DNA of 64,000 nt from NCBI GenBank assembly GCA_002099365.1, contig MSED01000002.1, positions 1,178,001-1,242,000 of the forward strand, read 5' to 3'. This document shows, one piece after another, positions 34,635-45,622 of this stretch. The first letter of the stretch is position 1; each line of letters opens with the position of its first letter. This stretch comes from Phialophora verrucosa (Eukaryota > Ascomycota > Eurotiomycetes > Chaetothyriales > Herpotrichiellaceae). A model generated the notes under the pieces. That model ran no database searches. It saw only the letters and a list, made by a program, of their open reading frames with translations, and had not been told where the DNA came from. The translations under genes were made by a program, and so were the position numbers.

Positions 34635-35221
34635 GTACCAGGAATGGTGCACGTAGGTCCAAAACGGAATGGTGGATCTAAACTCTGCCAACAAACCCTG
34701 ACTCAAGATGGCATTTCCGTATGCTCTGAGTGCATTCGCTGCACTTGACGAGACATATGTGGTTATGCGAACGTGCTGACGAGGTCCCGGCCGGGTGGAA
34801 GGGCAATTTTTAGACAAAGCACCTTACGGTATGATGCTACCTCACTTGGCATGGCCATTGAAGCTTGTGGGAGCACCGTCATGATGGCGGAGACTCGCTT
34901 GGGTGCCTGGACCCTGTGACTTTGCTGGCTAATATGGTCAAGTTCTGTTGGCCGAAAAGTCGGTCGGCGACATGCTGCCGAAATATTACTCCGCTTCCGA
35001 GGGTGAAGTGGATCTGCGGGAACACCAGCTGAGGCTTGTGAGCACAAAGACATGGGCAAATCGTCTCCCGCTTCCTGTCCGAGGCGAGGGGTTGTTCCCT
35101 AGGACACCTTCCCTTTGACTATCGGCTGGGCAAACATCTGGGAGAGTTTTCTTCTGGCATCCTGTGAGCGAGCTGCGTCGAGAAAGACCTTTTCCCGGGT
35201 GCACGAACACACACGTCCAAG
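34635..35221. other. Promoter region of the MmgE/PrpD gene
   Basis: 587 bp between the regulator 3' end and the MmgE/PrpD start, with site f. No gene is supported; short minus-strand frames are chance. Confidence 0.5.
34950..34963 (+). promoter_or_regulatory. CCG-N6-CGG site f (MmgE/PrpD promoter)
   Basis: Reads GGCCGAAAAGTCGG, followed by a further TCGG. It is 258 bp upstream of the MmgE/PrpD start. Confidence 0.7.
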
Positions 35222-36717
35222 ATGGGAAGCCTCGGAAGCAATGATGTGAATTCAGTGATCCAAAATCCTAGTTTGCTATGCGTCGCGGCTTCACGACTGA
35301 AACGGATCTCAGAAGGGCACTTCTCAGCTGAGGTGCAACAAAAGGCATCATTGTGCCTGCTGGATTTTCTGGGTGCCGCGCAACTTGGTGCCTCGAGCGA
35401 GCTCGGCGGAAAGGTCCTCAACTATGCAGCCCTTCATTCTGGCAACGCGGAGGCATATGTCTTTGGAGGCGACAAGGCCGTGTGTGCTGAGACAGCTGCA
35501 TTGACAAATTCCATTCTAGCGCACAGGTCAGCCCCGTCACCCCCCCTCTTGACCGGCAGGTGGCTGGTCAAGCAGTTCCTTCTCTGCGCAACTCTCGAGT
35601 GAACTGACCAAGTCGCAGTGCAGCGCGAGATGACATGCATCTGGATTCATGCTCTCATATGGGTTCGATGGTCGTCGCGGCCGCCTTGGCTCTTGCACAG
35701 CGCGACCGCTGGTCAGGGGAGCAGTTGCTCCGAGGCATCGTGGGGGGTTATGAGATGGGCGCTCTCCTGGGGACGTCCATCCGGGCCAATGGAACATTCA
35801 ACACACATTTCCGGGCCAGTGGACTCATCGGTGCCTTTGCCGCAGCGGGCGGGGCGGTGGCGGCCACTTCGACGGACGCGGAGACTGCCATCAACGCACT
35901 GGCGCTCGCGGTCAACATGGCTTGCGGGGTCAACGAGTGGGCGTGGAGCGGCGGACGCGAGATCTTCATTCACAACGGGATTGCCAGTCGGGCGGGAATC
36001 ACAAGCTACGACCTGGCCCGGAGCAGGATCGAGGCCAGCGCTACCGTCTTGGAAGGCAAGGATGGGCTTTTCCGCGCCCTCGGGGCTGGTGATGGCGCTG
36101 TGGATGTGTTCCGGAACTGGGACCAAGGGTCGCCGATCGGTCGGGGCATTCTGGACGTCCGCTTCAAACCAGCCGCGGTGTGCAACTTTACGCAGACATC
36201 GTCCGCGCTGGCTCTGAAGATCGCCCAGGCACACGCACATGAATATGAGGTGCAGGAGATCCAGAGCATCAGGATCACGACCACCGCTGCCGCGATCGCA
36301 TATCCCGGCTGCGACAGTGTCGGCCCTCTGGAGACGGCGTCCCAGGGCAAGTTGAGCATTCAGTACGGAGTAAGCAGTTCTCTGGCGTTCGCTCGTCTCG
36401 ATGAAGAAACGTTGGCACGCGTTCACGACCCCAGGGTGACGTCGTTGATGCACAAGTGCACTCTCTCGACCACCCCGGAGTATGAAAAAAGCTATGCAAT
36501 GGGTAACCAGCCAGCCAAAGTCGAAGTGGTCCTGCAGAACGGCAACGTCTTTCAAGAAGCCGCCCCAGATGTGCCCTGGCTGAATGCCCAGCAGGTGACA
36601 GCGCGCTTTCTACAGGAGATTTCCCCCTTGGCTCCGGGTGACCAAGGAAAGAAAATGCTGGAACGGTGTCAAATGCTTCAAGGCCCTAACATTGGGAATC
36701 AAATCTTCGGGATTTGA
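35222..36717 (+). CDS. MmgE/PrpD-family dehydratase or decarboxylase
   Basis: Exons 35222-35526 and 35619-36717 give 467 residues. The family includes 2-methylcitrate dehydratase, cis-aconitate decarboxylase (itaconate synthesis) and iminodisuccinate epimerase. Landmarks are the N-terminal helical part (KASLCLLDFLGAAQLGA), NSILAHSAARDDMHLD joined across the 92 bp intron, then SHMGSMVVAAALALA and the central MACGVNEWAWSGG. The length is that of the family. It is cytosolic or mitochondrial; no clear targeting peptide is seen. The pairing with an isocitrate-lyase-like enzyme 4 kb away recalls methylcitrate-type chemistry (dehydration/decarboxylation plus C-C cleavage), but the true substrate cannot be told from the sequence. 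Confidence 0.94.
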
Positions 36718-37316
36718 GGGCATCAACGGGGAATGATATAAACAATGCAGACGGTGGGAATCTAAATCTAAGCTTTAACGAGAAGGAACCACTGCTGTCT
36801 AGACATGCGTGTGTAACATGCTATGTAACTTTCAGGATCCGCATTAACCATTGTCTGACCAGGGGACGTGTCCCTGCAACTCTTTTCGGTGTGACTGGGG
36901 AGGCGGGGTGGGGTGTGCGGAGCCCGCATGAACGGCCCCGGAAAAACATCGTACTTGGGATAGTATGAGAAATCGCTCATTCGGGTAGCGATTCGTACCA
37001 TAATATGCCTGCAGTGGCGAGAATACGCGAAATCCGGTGGCCTCGACGCCTGCTTTTCCGGACCGCCCCCGCAAATCGAGAACCAGTACAGTAACTCGGT
37101 CGAGGCTTCCTTTGTACATCGTACATACACAGGCTCTCGTACAGTAGTAGCGTCAAGGTATTTAATGGTAATACATTATGTATGGACATGGTCGTCATCG
37201 AAAGGACAAGGATCGTGCACACATTTGTGACGGAATAGACAACTGTGGCTTCGACTTCTATCTCGTTCAACGCACATGATACGAGGGCTACAATTGTGAA
37301 GAAGCCCGAGCTTACC
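36718..37316. other. Intergenic upstream of FAD monooxygenase
   Basis: 599 bp. Only a half site resembling the block motif is seen (36881-36889, minus strand CCGAAAAGA, not followed by CGG). No gene is supported. Confidence 0.45.
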
Positions 37317-38722
37317 ATGTCATCTGGAGGGAAAGGCCTCGACATCGCCGTGGTGGGCGGTTCGCTGGGCGGTCTGTTTGCCGCAATCCCGCTTCTGCGC
37401 ATGCCAGAGAAGCATAGAGTCACGATTCTAGAACGAAACGGCAGACCCTTGCTGCATGACCAAGGTGCTGGAATTGTCGCTGGAGGGCATGTGCAAAGAT
37501 GGATTGAGAAGTTCGACTTGTTCGGAAAGGAGACGCGGGTGAGGAGCTCTGTTTCCCCTGAAAAGCCCCCCGGTCCTGCCCTATCCTATCCTGTTCTGGA
37601 TCGTGCTAAGAATATGGTTATGGGTATTAGGTGATGTCGAAAGGTAGAATGTACCTCAACAGGGATGGGGAAGTCATTGATCGAGAAGACTACGCTCAAT
37701 GGATGACGAGCTGGGATCTGTTGTACCACCTAGGCAGAGCGAACTTTGACGGCCAGAAATCTGCCCATGTCTCTGAACGCTGGGATCACGTGTTAGCAGG
37801 GCCGGATGGCGAAGTCCTGAGGGAGGCTTGGGGCAGAGCAAAGTACGAGTATGGAAGATCGGTGGAGGCTTTGAGCGCGGTAGGTGATAAAGTGGAGGTT
37901 ACCTGGAGAGACACCAGGGATGAGTCAGATACTGCGGGGCATTTGACTCGGATGATGGTGGACTTCGTCGTCTGTGCGGATGGCCCGTCAAGCAGGACTC
38001 GAGGGATGTTGCTGGGTAAAGTGGCACAAAGAAAATACGCCGGATATGTGGCTTTCAGGGGAACCGTGCCGGAGAGCGAGCTCGACCAAGCAGCAACAGT
38101 GTTCGTGGAGAAGTTCACCTTCTTTCACGCTCAAGGAACTCAGATCCTGGGTTATACAATTCCAGGAATTGACGGCACCGTGGAGCCCGGGAAGAGGCTT
38201 GTGAATTGGGTGTGGTACTGGAATTTCCCCGAGGGCACGAAGGAATATGAAGAGGTCCTGACGGACTCGGACGGTAACCACCACCGATACACCTTACCGA
38301 CCGGTGGGAAGATGCGCCAGGACGTATGGGACAGACAGAAGCGGACAGCTGCGGACAAACTACCCCCACAATTTGCCGAGCTTGTGGAAAAGACACAGAA
38401 GCCCTTCGTGCAGGCTATCACAGACGTGGAGCCGCCAGCACAAGGCACAAAGATCGGGAGATTGTTGGAGGGTAGGGCTGCGTTGCTGGGGGATGCATTG
38501 GCCGGATTCCGTCCACATACGGCAGCAAGCACGAGTCAAGCTGCGTTCGACGCTTTGCACTTGGAGCAGGCATTTGCTGGAAAGATCAGCTGGGATGAAT
38601 ATGAGGAGGTGGTGTTGGAGTATGCCACGAGTTGGCAGAACAAGGGCGTCAGGTTAGGGACCGGAAGCCAGTTTGAAAAGATCGAAGCCGCATCGCCACT
38701 GCAGATGATGGCCAGAGATTAG
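37317..38722 (+). CDS. FAD-dependent monooxygenase (2,6-dihydroxypyridine 3-monooxygenase-like)
   Basis: Exons 37317-37538 and 37631-38722 give 437 residues. The ATG at 37317 is the first in frame; the open frame upstream has only a GTG. IAVVGGSLGGLFAAIPLL is the FAD-binding motif. RMYLNRDG and MTSWDLLYHLGRANFDG follow, and LLGDALAGFRPHTAAS (around residue 361) is the second FAD motif. This pattern matches class A aromatic hydroxylases related to 2,6-dihydroxypyridine hydroxylase, which use NAD(P)H and O2 to hydroxylate an activated aromatic or N-heterocycle. The 92 bp intron is in phase. It reads the same way as MmgE/PrpD and is probably the right end of the block, though only a half site of the shared motif is in its promoter. 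Confidence 0.93.
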
Positions 38723-39200
38723 ATATCATCGACACAATCTATGAGGGTTTGGACTGAAAGCATGTCGAGATGATGGCGCATTCACCGACCTCAATCCTTA
38801 TCACCACTAATAAGGCATGAAGAGAACGGAAGAGGCTGTGCATAGCGCTTGTCCACGAAGACTTGAAAGTATGAGCGGTTTCGATAGATGAGGACAGCCA
38901 CAGTCTTGAGAAGGGCAACGACAGATGTACGGACACACGGAGTAGGCCTCGAGTATGTACGGAGGAGCGTAGCAAGGAATGGTTTTCGGGGAGCACGGTG
39001 GAGCATCCCACCACGGAAACCCTACGGCGGATCATTAAACTGCGCAGCTCTACACGTCAAGCCGGTTGATCTATTCGCCTGGCCTGTTCTGTCGCCGCAG
39101 CTCTTGACGTTCTACATAGCAAGTTGCGACCTTCAGAGTTCCTGGACTCGAGCGCGGCCGTTCTCTTCTTGCAATCCTCTCTGCCGCTGCGAATCCAAAG
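38723..39200. other. Intergenic upstream of VMA6
   Basis: 478 bp between the monooxygenase 3' end and the V-ATPase subunit start. It probably contains the VMA6 promoter; no motif or gene stands out. Confidence 0.4.
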
Positions 39201-40452
39201 ATGGAAGGTAGGTACCTATATCTCGACGACGATCTCTCGACTGACCTTTCCAGGCCTATTGTTCAACGTGAATGGCGGCTACCTAGAGGGCATAGTTCGT
39301 GGTTACCGCAATACCTTACTGACGAGCACAAATTATGGCAATGTACGTCTCGACGACAAACGCAATACAGACCATGTGACTGACACAGCCCAGCTTACAC
39401 AATGCGAAACCATCGAAGACGTCAAGACGCAGCTTGGTCCTGCCTACGGCGAGTCGCTTGCGAGCCTGCCCCCCAATCCTTCAACGTCGGCCCTTGCGAA
39501 TAAGACGACAGAGAAGCTTGTGTCCGACTTCCGATATCTCCAAGGCCAAGCGACGGGGTCTTTATCAAAGTTTATGGAATACCTTACCTATTCCTATATG
39601 ATTGACAACGTGGCACTGCTCATTACTGGAACTTTGCATGAAAGAGACACAAAGGAGTTACTGGAGAGATGCCACCCGCTGGGTTGGTTTGAGACGATGC
39701 CGGTCCTGTGCGTCGCAACCAATATCGAAGAGCTGTACAACTCGGTGCTCATCGAGACGCCGCTGGCTCCATATTTCAAGGGGAGCTTGAGCCACCAAGA
39801 CTTGGACGAGCTGAATATCGAAATTGTCCGGAACACCTTGTACAAGAACTATCTGGAAGATTTCCACAATTTTGTCAACACAGATCCTGAGATGGCCATG
39901 ACCCCGACGGGGGAGATCATGTCGGAGATTTTAGAATTCGAGGCAGATCGACGGGCCATCAATATCACCATCAACTCATTCGGCACAGAGCTCACTAAAG
40001 ACCAGCGGAGGAAGCTCTACCCCGAGTTCGGCAAGCTATACCCCGAGGGTATGCTGATGCTATCAAGAGCAGATGATCTCGAGGGCGTCGGGCTTGCCGT
40101 GAGCGGCGTCGGTGACTACAAGCGGTTCTTCGACGAAGTCGGCTTCAACCAGAGTAGCGGCATTGGGGGCGGTAACATGGCCGGCGGCGTGGGTGGCGAA
40201 TCGAAGTCACTAGAGGACATGTTCTACCAAAAGGAGATGGAACTATCAAAGATGGTGTTCACCCGGCAGTTTACCCATGCCGTCATCTATGCTTGGGTCA
40301 AGTTGCGAGAACAGGTCAGTCCAAATCTTCTGGATTCGCATGAAGATTTATTGCTAATCCCCTCGCAGGAAATCCGGAACATCACGTGGATTGCGGAATG
40401 CATCGCCCAGAACCAGAAAGAGAGGATAGGGAACTACATCAGTGTTTTCTAA
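39201..40452 (+). CDS. VMA6: V-type ATPase V0 subunit d
   Basis: Exons 39201-39207, 39254-39342, 39394-40314 and 40369-40452 give 366 residues. The protein is the peripheral d subunit that links the membrane V0 rotor to the V1 stalk of the vacuolar proton pump. The first exon is only 7 bases (ATG GAA G) and yields the conserved start MEGLLFNVNGGYLEGIVRGY; the second intron (51 bp, a multiple of three) removes a run that a plain open frame would add after STNYGN. The last exon gives EIRNITWIAECIAQNQ and the ending ISVF. Conservation is very high through ATNIEELYNSVLIETPLAPY. It is a housekeeping gene that marks the right boundary of the metabolic block. Confidence 0.97.
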
Positions 40453-40871
40453 CGTGGCTGCCTAGGTGTACACTACATGCGTGGCGTTTTGGAAGACAGG
40501 ATGGGACCATAGTATCGTGCACGCAATTCCATCCCGGCCAGACGAGGCTGCAAATACAGCGAACTTTAATCACCGCACAGACTCGAAACCGTGGTTTTCT
40601 TGCCTATCAGCGTCACGACCACAGGAATACACCAAGAGAGTTTGGTACCCTTCCCATGACAAGTTTATCGCAAACAGGTCAAATTTGGATGAGGACCTGG
40701 ACGAGCCATGAACCCAGCCCATTGAAGATATATATTGCGGCGCCTTTCCTCTCCATCGACTTGCCCGTGGACATGACTGTGAACTTGTGACTCCGTGAGC
40801 GCCTCACACAACAACCATTACCTTTACCATTACCATTACCACAGTACTCACACAGCACCGCCTCTTCCACA
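40453..40871. other. Intergenic VMA6 to low-complexity gene
   Basis: 419 bp. It ends in a CCATTACC microrepeat (about 40816-40842) just before the next start. No gene is supported. Confidence 0.4.
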
Positions 40872-42173
40872 ATGCCTTTTCAGAAACTACAACTCAACAT
40901 CTGCAGGCCACCTACCCCTAGCACCACGCCCTCTACAACGACAACACCTCTAGCATCCTCCCCGCCTAGTAATCTACAACATACTACCGAAGAGATCCCC
41001 AAGTATAAGATCCTATACCGCACAAGCGGAGGGACTCTGCTCAACGAAGATGTCTCCAGCGACGCCCGCCTGACAGCGATATACGCCCACAACGCTCTCC
41101 CCTCCCAACGGGTATACAGCTACTCGAGGGCGAGGGTCGGGGCCTCAACGCCGAAGTCGACCAGTGCAATCTCCCCAACGCACACCACACCGATGGGCCC
41201 GCCTCCCCCTCCGCCGCCGAAAATGGCGCCCCATCGCCCGAACCAACCCCCCAGCTACGTCCGGGCTGGAACAAGCCTCGACCAATGGGCCGGCGAGCGG
41301 GCCCGCGCCGACCGCCTCGACAAGGCACGCCACGTCGCGCGCCTGCAAAACAAGCAGGCCCGCAAGGTCGGCGGCTTGGCCACTGCGTTGGAGGCCCGGC
41401 TTGAGGACAAGGCGCGCCAGGCGGGCTTGAAGCTTGATCTCAAGACCGCCTTTCTAGTCGAGGGGGACAAGAAGCCGCAGAGGCTGTGCGGGTGGAAGAG
41501 GGTGGCGGTGGGGCCGCCGGCTTCGGTGATGGCGTCGATGAGTCACCCGGCCGCAGCACCCAAACCCGGTCTCGCTTGTCGGGAGTGGTCAGCTGGGGAG
41601 GGGAGGCCGGCTAAGCGCCTGAAAGTCACGCTGAGGATGGGCGGAGCGCATACTCCGTCGCCAACCCCAACGCCAACGCCAGAGCCAGAGCCCGCGTCAG
41701 TGCCGGTGCCAGTGCCAGAACCACGTCCAAACCAGAAGATAATCCTGGTTCTGTCGCGGCGGTCGTCACCTTCCCCGACACAAATGCGGCTGTTGACGCC
41801 GATCACTCCCCCCGCGCGGCCATTACCGTCTCGACGACAGGACTCGATGTCGGAGGCAGACTCCGAGTCTGAGTCAAACTCCTCGGCGGCGTGTAGCTTC
41901 AAACGCCAACGCCAACGCCAACGGCCACTCACTCCGATGCCCCTTCACGCTAGACTTGCCGAACCCTCGCTGCCGACGTCGGCGCCGTTGTGCGCGGCGT
42001 ATGTGCGCGCCTTTGAGGCCTGGGATGACGCCATGTGTAGGGGCATACCCGGGTATGCTGCGGACGTGGGGAAGAGGGCGTGGTTTACCAGGCGATTGGA
42101 TGGACCGATGTCGCATGACATGGAGAAGGAGAGGGAGGACGTTGCGCGGAGTGGTACGAAAAGGAAGAGGTAA
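40872..42173 (+). CDS. Low-complexity hypothetical protein (433 aa)
   Basis: Single-exon frame with a strong fungal codon pattern, 433 residues. I recognise no catalytic family. It begins MPFQKLQLNICRPPTP and has a short ordered part at about 40-80 (KYKILYRTSGGTLLNE), a seven-proline tract near 111-117, a charged segment DQWAGERARADRLDKARH, and TPTPEPEPASVPVPVPEP-type simple repeats at about 260-285. Gln-Arg repeats lie near 346-352 and the C-terminus is basic (KRKR). It is probably nuclear and largely disordered. The short first segment and the C-terminal YVRAFEAWDDAMCRG are the only parts likely to be conserved. It is a real gene by frame and context; the function is unknown. Confidence 0.7.
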   Translation: MPFQKLQLNICRPPTPSTTPSTTTTPLASSPPSNLQHTTEEIPKYKILYRTSGGTLLNEDVSSDARLTAIYAHNALPSQRVYSYSRARVGASTPKSTSAISPTHTTPMGPPPPPPPKMAPHRPNQPPSYVRAGTSLDQWAGERARADRLDKARHVARLQNKQARKVGGLATALEARLEDKARQAGLKLDLKTAFLVEGDKKPQRLCGWKRVAVGPPASVMASMSHPAAAPKPGLACREWSAGEGRPAKRLKVTLRMGGAHTPSPTPTPTPEPEPASVPVPVPEPRPNQKIILVLSRRSSPSPTQMRLLTPITPPARPLPSRRQDSMSEADSESESNSSAACSFKRQRQRQRPLTPMPLHARLAEPSLPTSAPLCAAYVRAFEAWDDAMCRGIPGYAADVGKRAWFTRRLDGPMSHDMEKEREDVARSGTKRKR

Positions 42174-42505
42174 CGGGATAGAAATGGAGATGGGACATAC
42201 TTGAGAAGCACGCAGTAAACGTATGTGACTCACGGGGATTTGGGCGGGAATATTCCCGGATTGACGAGTAGGATATGTCCAGTATGAAGTAAAGGTGCTT
42301 ATACTTACAGTCGGCGTCTCGTGTGATATGCTTGATATGCGTGATATGAAGGGTCGTCATCACATCCCCATCTTCACATCTCGTGCAGGCTGGTTGTGAG
42401 ATTGACATTGGGAAACATGATGATGCAGTAACGCCGCTAGACTTGTATCGCTTGACCATATCGAGTACTCCACTCCGTATAGCCGCACTTCCCGCACGCC
42501 TTCCA
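42174..42505. other. Short intergenic between convergent genes
   Basis: 332 bp, the 3' flanks of the low-complexity gene (+) and the second Zn2Cys6 gene (-). No feature is recognised. Confidence 0.4.
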
Positions 42506-44563
42506 TCATCCCTCCCAGGTGATTTGTTCAAAAAACTCGCCTCGATACTGCCGAGTCCCTGGCGCTAATCTTTCATTATCCGATATACTTGGGATGATGG
42601 TCGTGCCGGGGAGGTGGTTCTCCCCCGTCTTCCTGACGAAGGTATATCGCATGACGCATTTCCGTCCAGGGAGGAATTTGATGTCCATTAACTTGAAGGT
42701 TACCCGATTGGACCCAGAGGGGATACTGGTGCTGTCGCTGAATACGGTGCCAGGAGGGGCCGGTGTTGTCGCCTGCTCTGCAACTTGTGTACGTGGATCG
42801 ACGGGGATATGAGTCGTCCGCACGTCACCTGTGACCATGTCCATGTCGAGCCGTACATCCAGCTGGTCCTGCATCTGCGCCGCTAGCTCACGCAGCTCGA
42901 GGATCCTGTCGACCAGTTTCGCCGCGAGGTTGGAGTCCCACAGTCCTTCGCGCCGGTTGCACGTGCGGAGGAGGGAGAGAGCCTTGTCGCGCACAACGAC
43001 GTCGGAAGCCCGGGAAGCGATGAGGAAGAGGGTGGGGACAATTCCCAGCGCGAGAGAAAAGGTCGGTCTCACCACCTGAGGCAGAGCGGATGATGATGAT
43101 GACGAAGTCGGATGGAGAGGCGACCTCGACGGTGATGATGTCTTGTCCATGGGATTGACGTAGGTGGATGTACATTGAATGAACTCCTCCGCTGCGTCGA
43201 GGGCTGCCCAGAAATCGGGCACGTGTTCGTTGAATGCGGCTTCGTCATTCCGCTCGATGCGGGCCACAAACGCCGTCAGTAAAGAGTAATAGACTCTGAG
43301 GATGAGGAAAGCGGGACTCCGCCACGGGCGGGTGGTCTGCTCTCCTGGCGGTGAAGACGCCGGAGATGGGCTAGAGCGCGAGGACTCTGGGGTCTCCCGG
43401 GAGAACTCGTTCGACTCCGAAGATGAGAACAGCTCGAATGCGGACTTCCACCTCTCGAACTGCATTTTGATGGTATGGAACTCGCCGATCAAGGATAGAG
43501 CAACCTCGGGTGAAATGGGGCCTTGATTACCTAGATTATCCGCCTTCTCGGCGTACTCGACGAATTCTCCCAGTAAGATCTCCATGTGCAACAAGGCATG
43601 CTCGTGCGAGGTGAACTGCGTTGGCATGGGGATCATCGTCTTGGTGTAGTGTATCTCTGGCTTGGTTCCGGGCCAGTTGGGGTCGCCCAGCTCGAGGATC
43701 TGCCGGCCCAGGGCGATGAAGAAGCGAGTCAGAATCTCTCGCGGAATGCGTGTGCGCAGGGTGTTGCTGACCAGCTTGCTTTGTTCTTCGGCGAGTATCT
43801 TGATTCCGGAGACAGCATGATTACAGGCCTCGTGATATTGCCCCTGCAGACTCTCAAAGGTAGAGAACAAGGCGCACGTCACCAGGGAGTACTCGAACGT
43901 TTGGTCCGGGGTCGACTGGTTGTACCGAACGACGTGTCGCATGGCCTTGCCGTAGTGGTCTAGTGCGAAGTCGACGGCCTTGATTGGCGAGTAATGGTCG
44001 ACGCCGGAGTAGTGCTCATGCATGCTACTCAGAGCAATCAGAGCGTGTCGAACCGAGGGTTCTTGCCGCGCCAAGGGGAGAATATGCGACATCCAGAAAT
44101 CTGTACGAAACGCTCCCGCCAGTTCCAAGGCGGTCCGGTCTTGGAAGTAGCTCAACGCCCGGCGTGCCGGCCAATCGAGATCCGGATGCTCAGATAGGAC
44201 AGGATCCGGATTATGTGGAGTGTAGACGACGAATCTGACAGGTTCGGTGTAGCCAGACCCCGGATTGCTCGCATATCCTTCACACACCTTGCCGACTTTC
44301 ATGCAGCGAGTGCAGGACCTGGACTGGTGTTAGCATCCAAGAGCTGTAGCGGGATAGGTGGGCTGTAGGATCTCCGCTAAGCCGGCACAGGTGGTGGAGA
44401 TACTCACGGACGTCCTTCATCACACTTGACCCTGCGGCGCCTATTGGAATTCGCGTTAGAAGGTACGAAAGATACGGGTTTGACTAGAAGCGCCGATTGA
44501 AGCCTCAACATACTTGCATGTTAGACAACCTGTGCGAACTTTGGTTCTTCCTATTCGAATCAT
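42506..44563 (-). CDS. Zn2Cys6 transcription factor
   Basis: Complement of 42506-44318, 44408-44440 and 44514-44563 gives 631 residues. The zinc cluster is spread over three exons, one of only 33 bp: TGCLTCKRRRVKCDEGRPSC, then TRCMKVGKVCEGY. All six cysteines have canonical spacing. The rest is a fungal-specific regulator region, including RALSYFQDRTALELAGAFRTDF and RQEPSVRHALIALSSMH, of the type found in many Pezizomycotina regulators with an N-terminal cluster. Ser-rich linkers lie at about 330-350 and 430-450. Introns of 89 and 73 bp fit in phase. Its target is unknown; it stands between housekeeping genes rather than in an obvious cluster. Confidence 0.92.
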
Positions 44564-45622
44564 AGTTGCGGTGCTGCGCGTCGTCCTGGTGGTCTTCAGC
44601 AATTACCCTGCAATTTGTGCATCACAAATTATCTTCGAAACAATCCGAAGCTGGCATCAGGCATGTTATTATATTGTCTAGACCATCGCGCGAGAGGGCG
44701 CCTTTCTCGATCACCAGGAGTGATACAACCAAAGACCTGGAGGTCTTTGACTACTGCCTGGAGACTTGGGGTCCAAAAGAGTCAATCCCTGGCGGGGGTC
44801 GAACCCAATGCCCCTGGCGGAGGACCATGCAGCAACGCATGTGGTGCGGCTGTGCCTGGCCGAGTTGCGCACCGCTGGGTGTGTGATAGAGCCCATCTCT
44901 GAACGGAAACAGAGATCCGAAGATCAAGAATACGAGGACCTGAAGCAGGGACGACGTCGACCACAGCTCGCAACAAGGCCTCCCGCACCAACCGTAAGCA
45001 GTTAGAGGATACGACGTAGAAAAGCAACTGGTCAGACATTGAGACTAGTCTGTTTGACGCAGTGAAATGAAGTCAGACGGCCACATATTCTCCCCATGTC
45101 TCCTCTCACACCAACCCAAAAGGCCCAAAGCAACCCCCATCTAAGCCTCCTCGACACCAAATCGAGCCTTCTCAAACTACTTTACACAGCATGCCTAAGC
45201 TGGGTTTATCTACTGAGGGGATCTTCGTACAAGCTAACCCGTTCGTGACTCTTCACCACGCACACTTCCGCAAGTCAATCGTCTGAAACAGTTAATTCCA
45301 ACACACAGCCTCGCAGGTTGAGCAGGTGGCTTGCTGGACGCTAATTACCCAGGCAGCACTATTTCGAGCTCTCAGTATCATGATCCCAATCGACTACAGA
45401 GTAGGTGAGTTGGCAGGACTATATATCAAGTCATAGCCATGGACAAGACAACCACCGAGTCCTCTCTGCCTTCTACTGGATTTTCAATTGCTCTATAACC
45501 ACAGTATTTAGCAGCGCGAGGTAGGCTTCCACCTCCAGATTTGTCTTTCACTCGTGCTCTCTGTTATCCAGTCTGCGTACTTAGCTACCGCCAAGTCGAG
45601 CTCCTATCCAACCCCTCCAACA
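44564..45622. other. Intergenic, divergent promoter region
   Basis: About 1.06 kb between the divergent Zn2Cys6 and RTA1-like genes. A tRNA B-box-like string lies near 44794-44804, but no tRNA can be folded from it. No gene is supported. Confidence 0.45.

Noticed and set aside
36881..36889. Seventh copy of the CCG-N6-CGG motif before the FAD monooxygenase
   Set aside because: Only CCGAAAAGA is present, without the second triplet; treated as a weak half site.
44794..44804. tRNA B-box-like string on the minus strand (GGTTCGACCCC)
   Set aside because: No matching acceptor stem or A box at the right distance and orientation could be found, and the T-stem pairs only in part.
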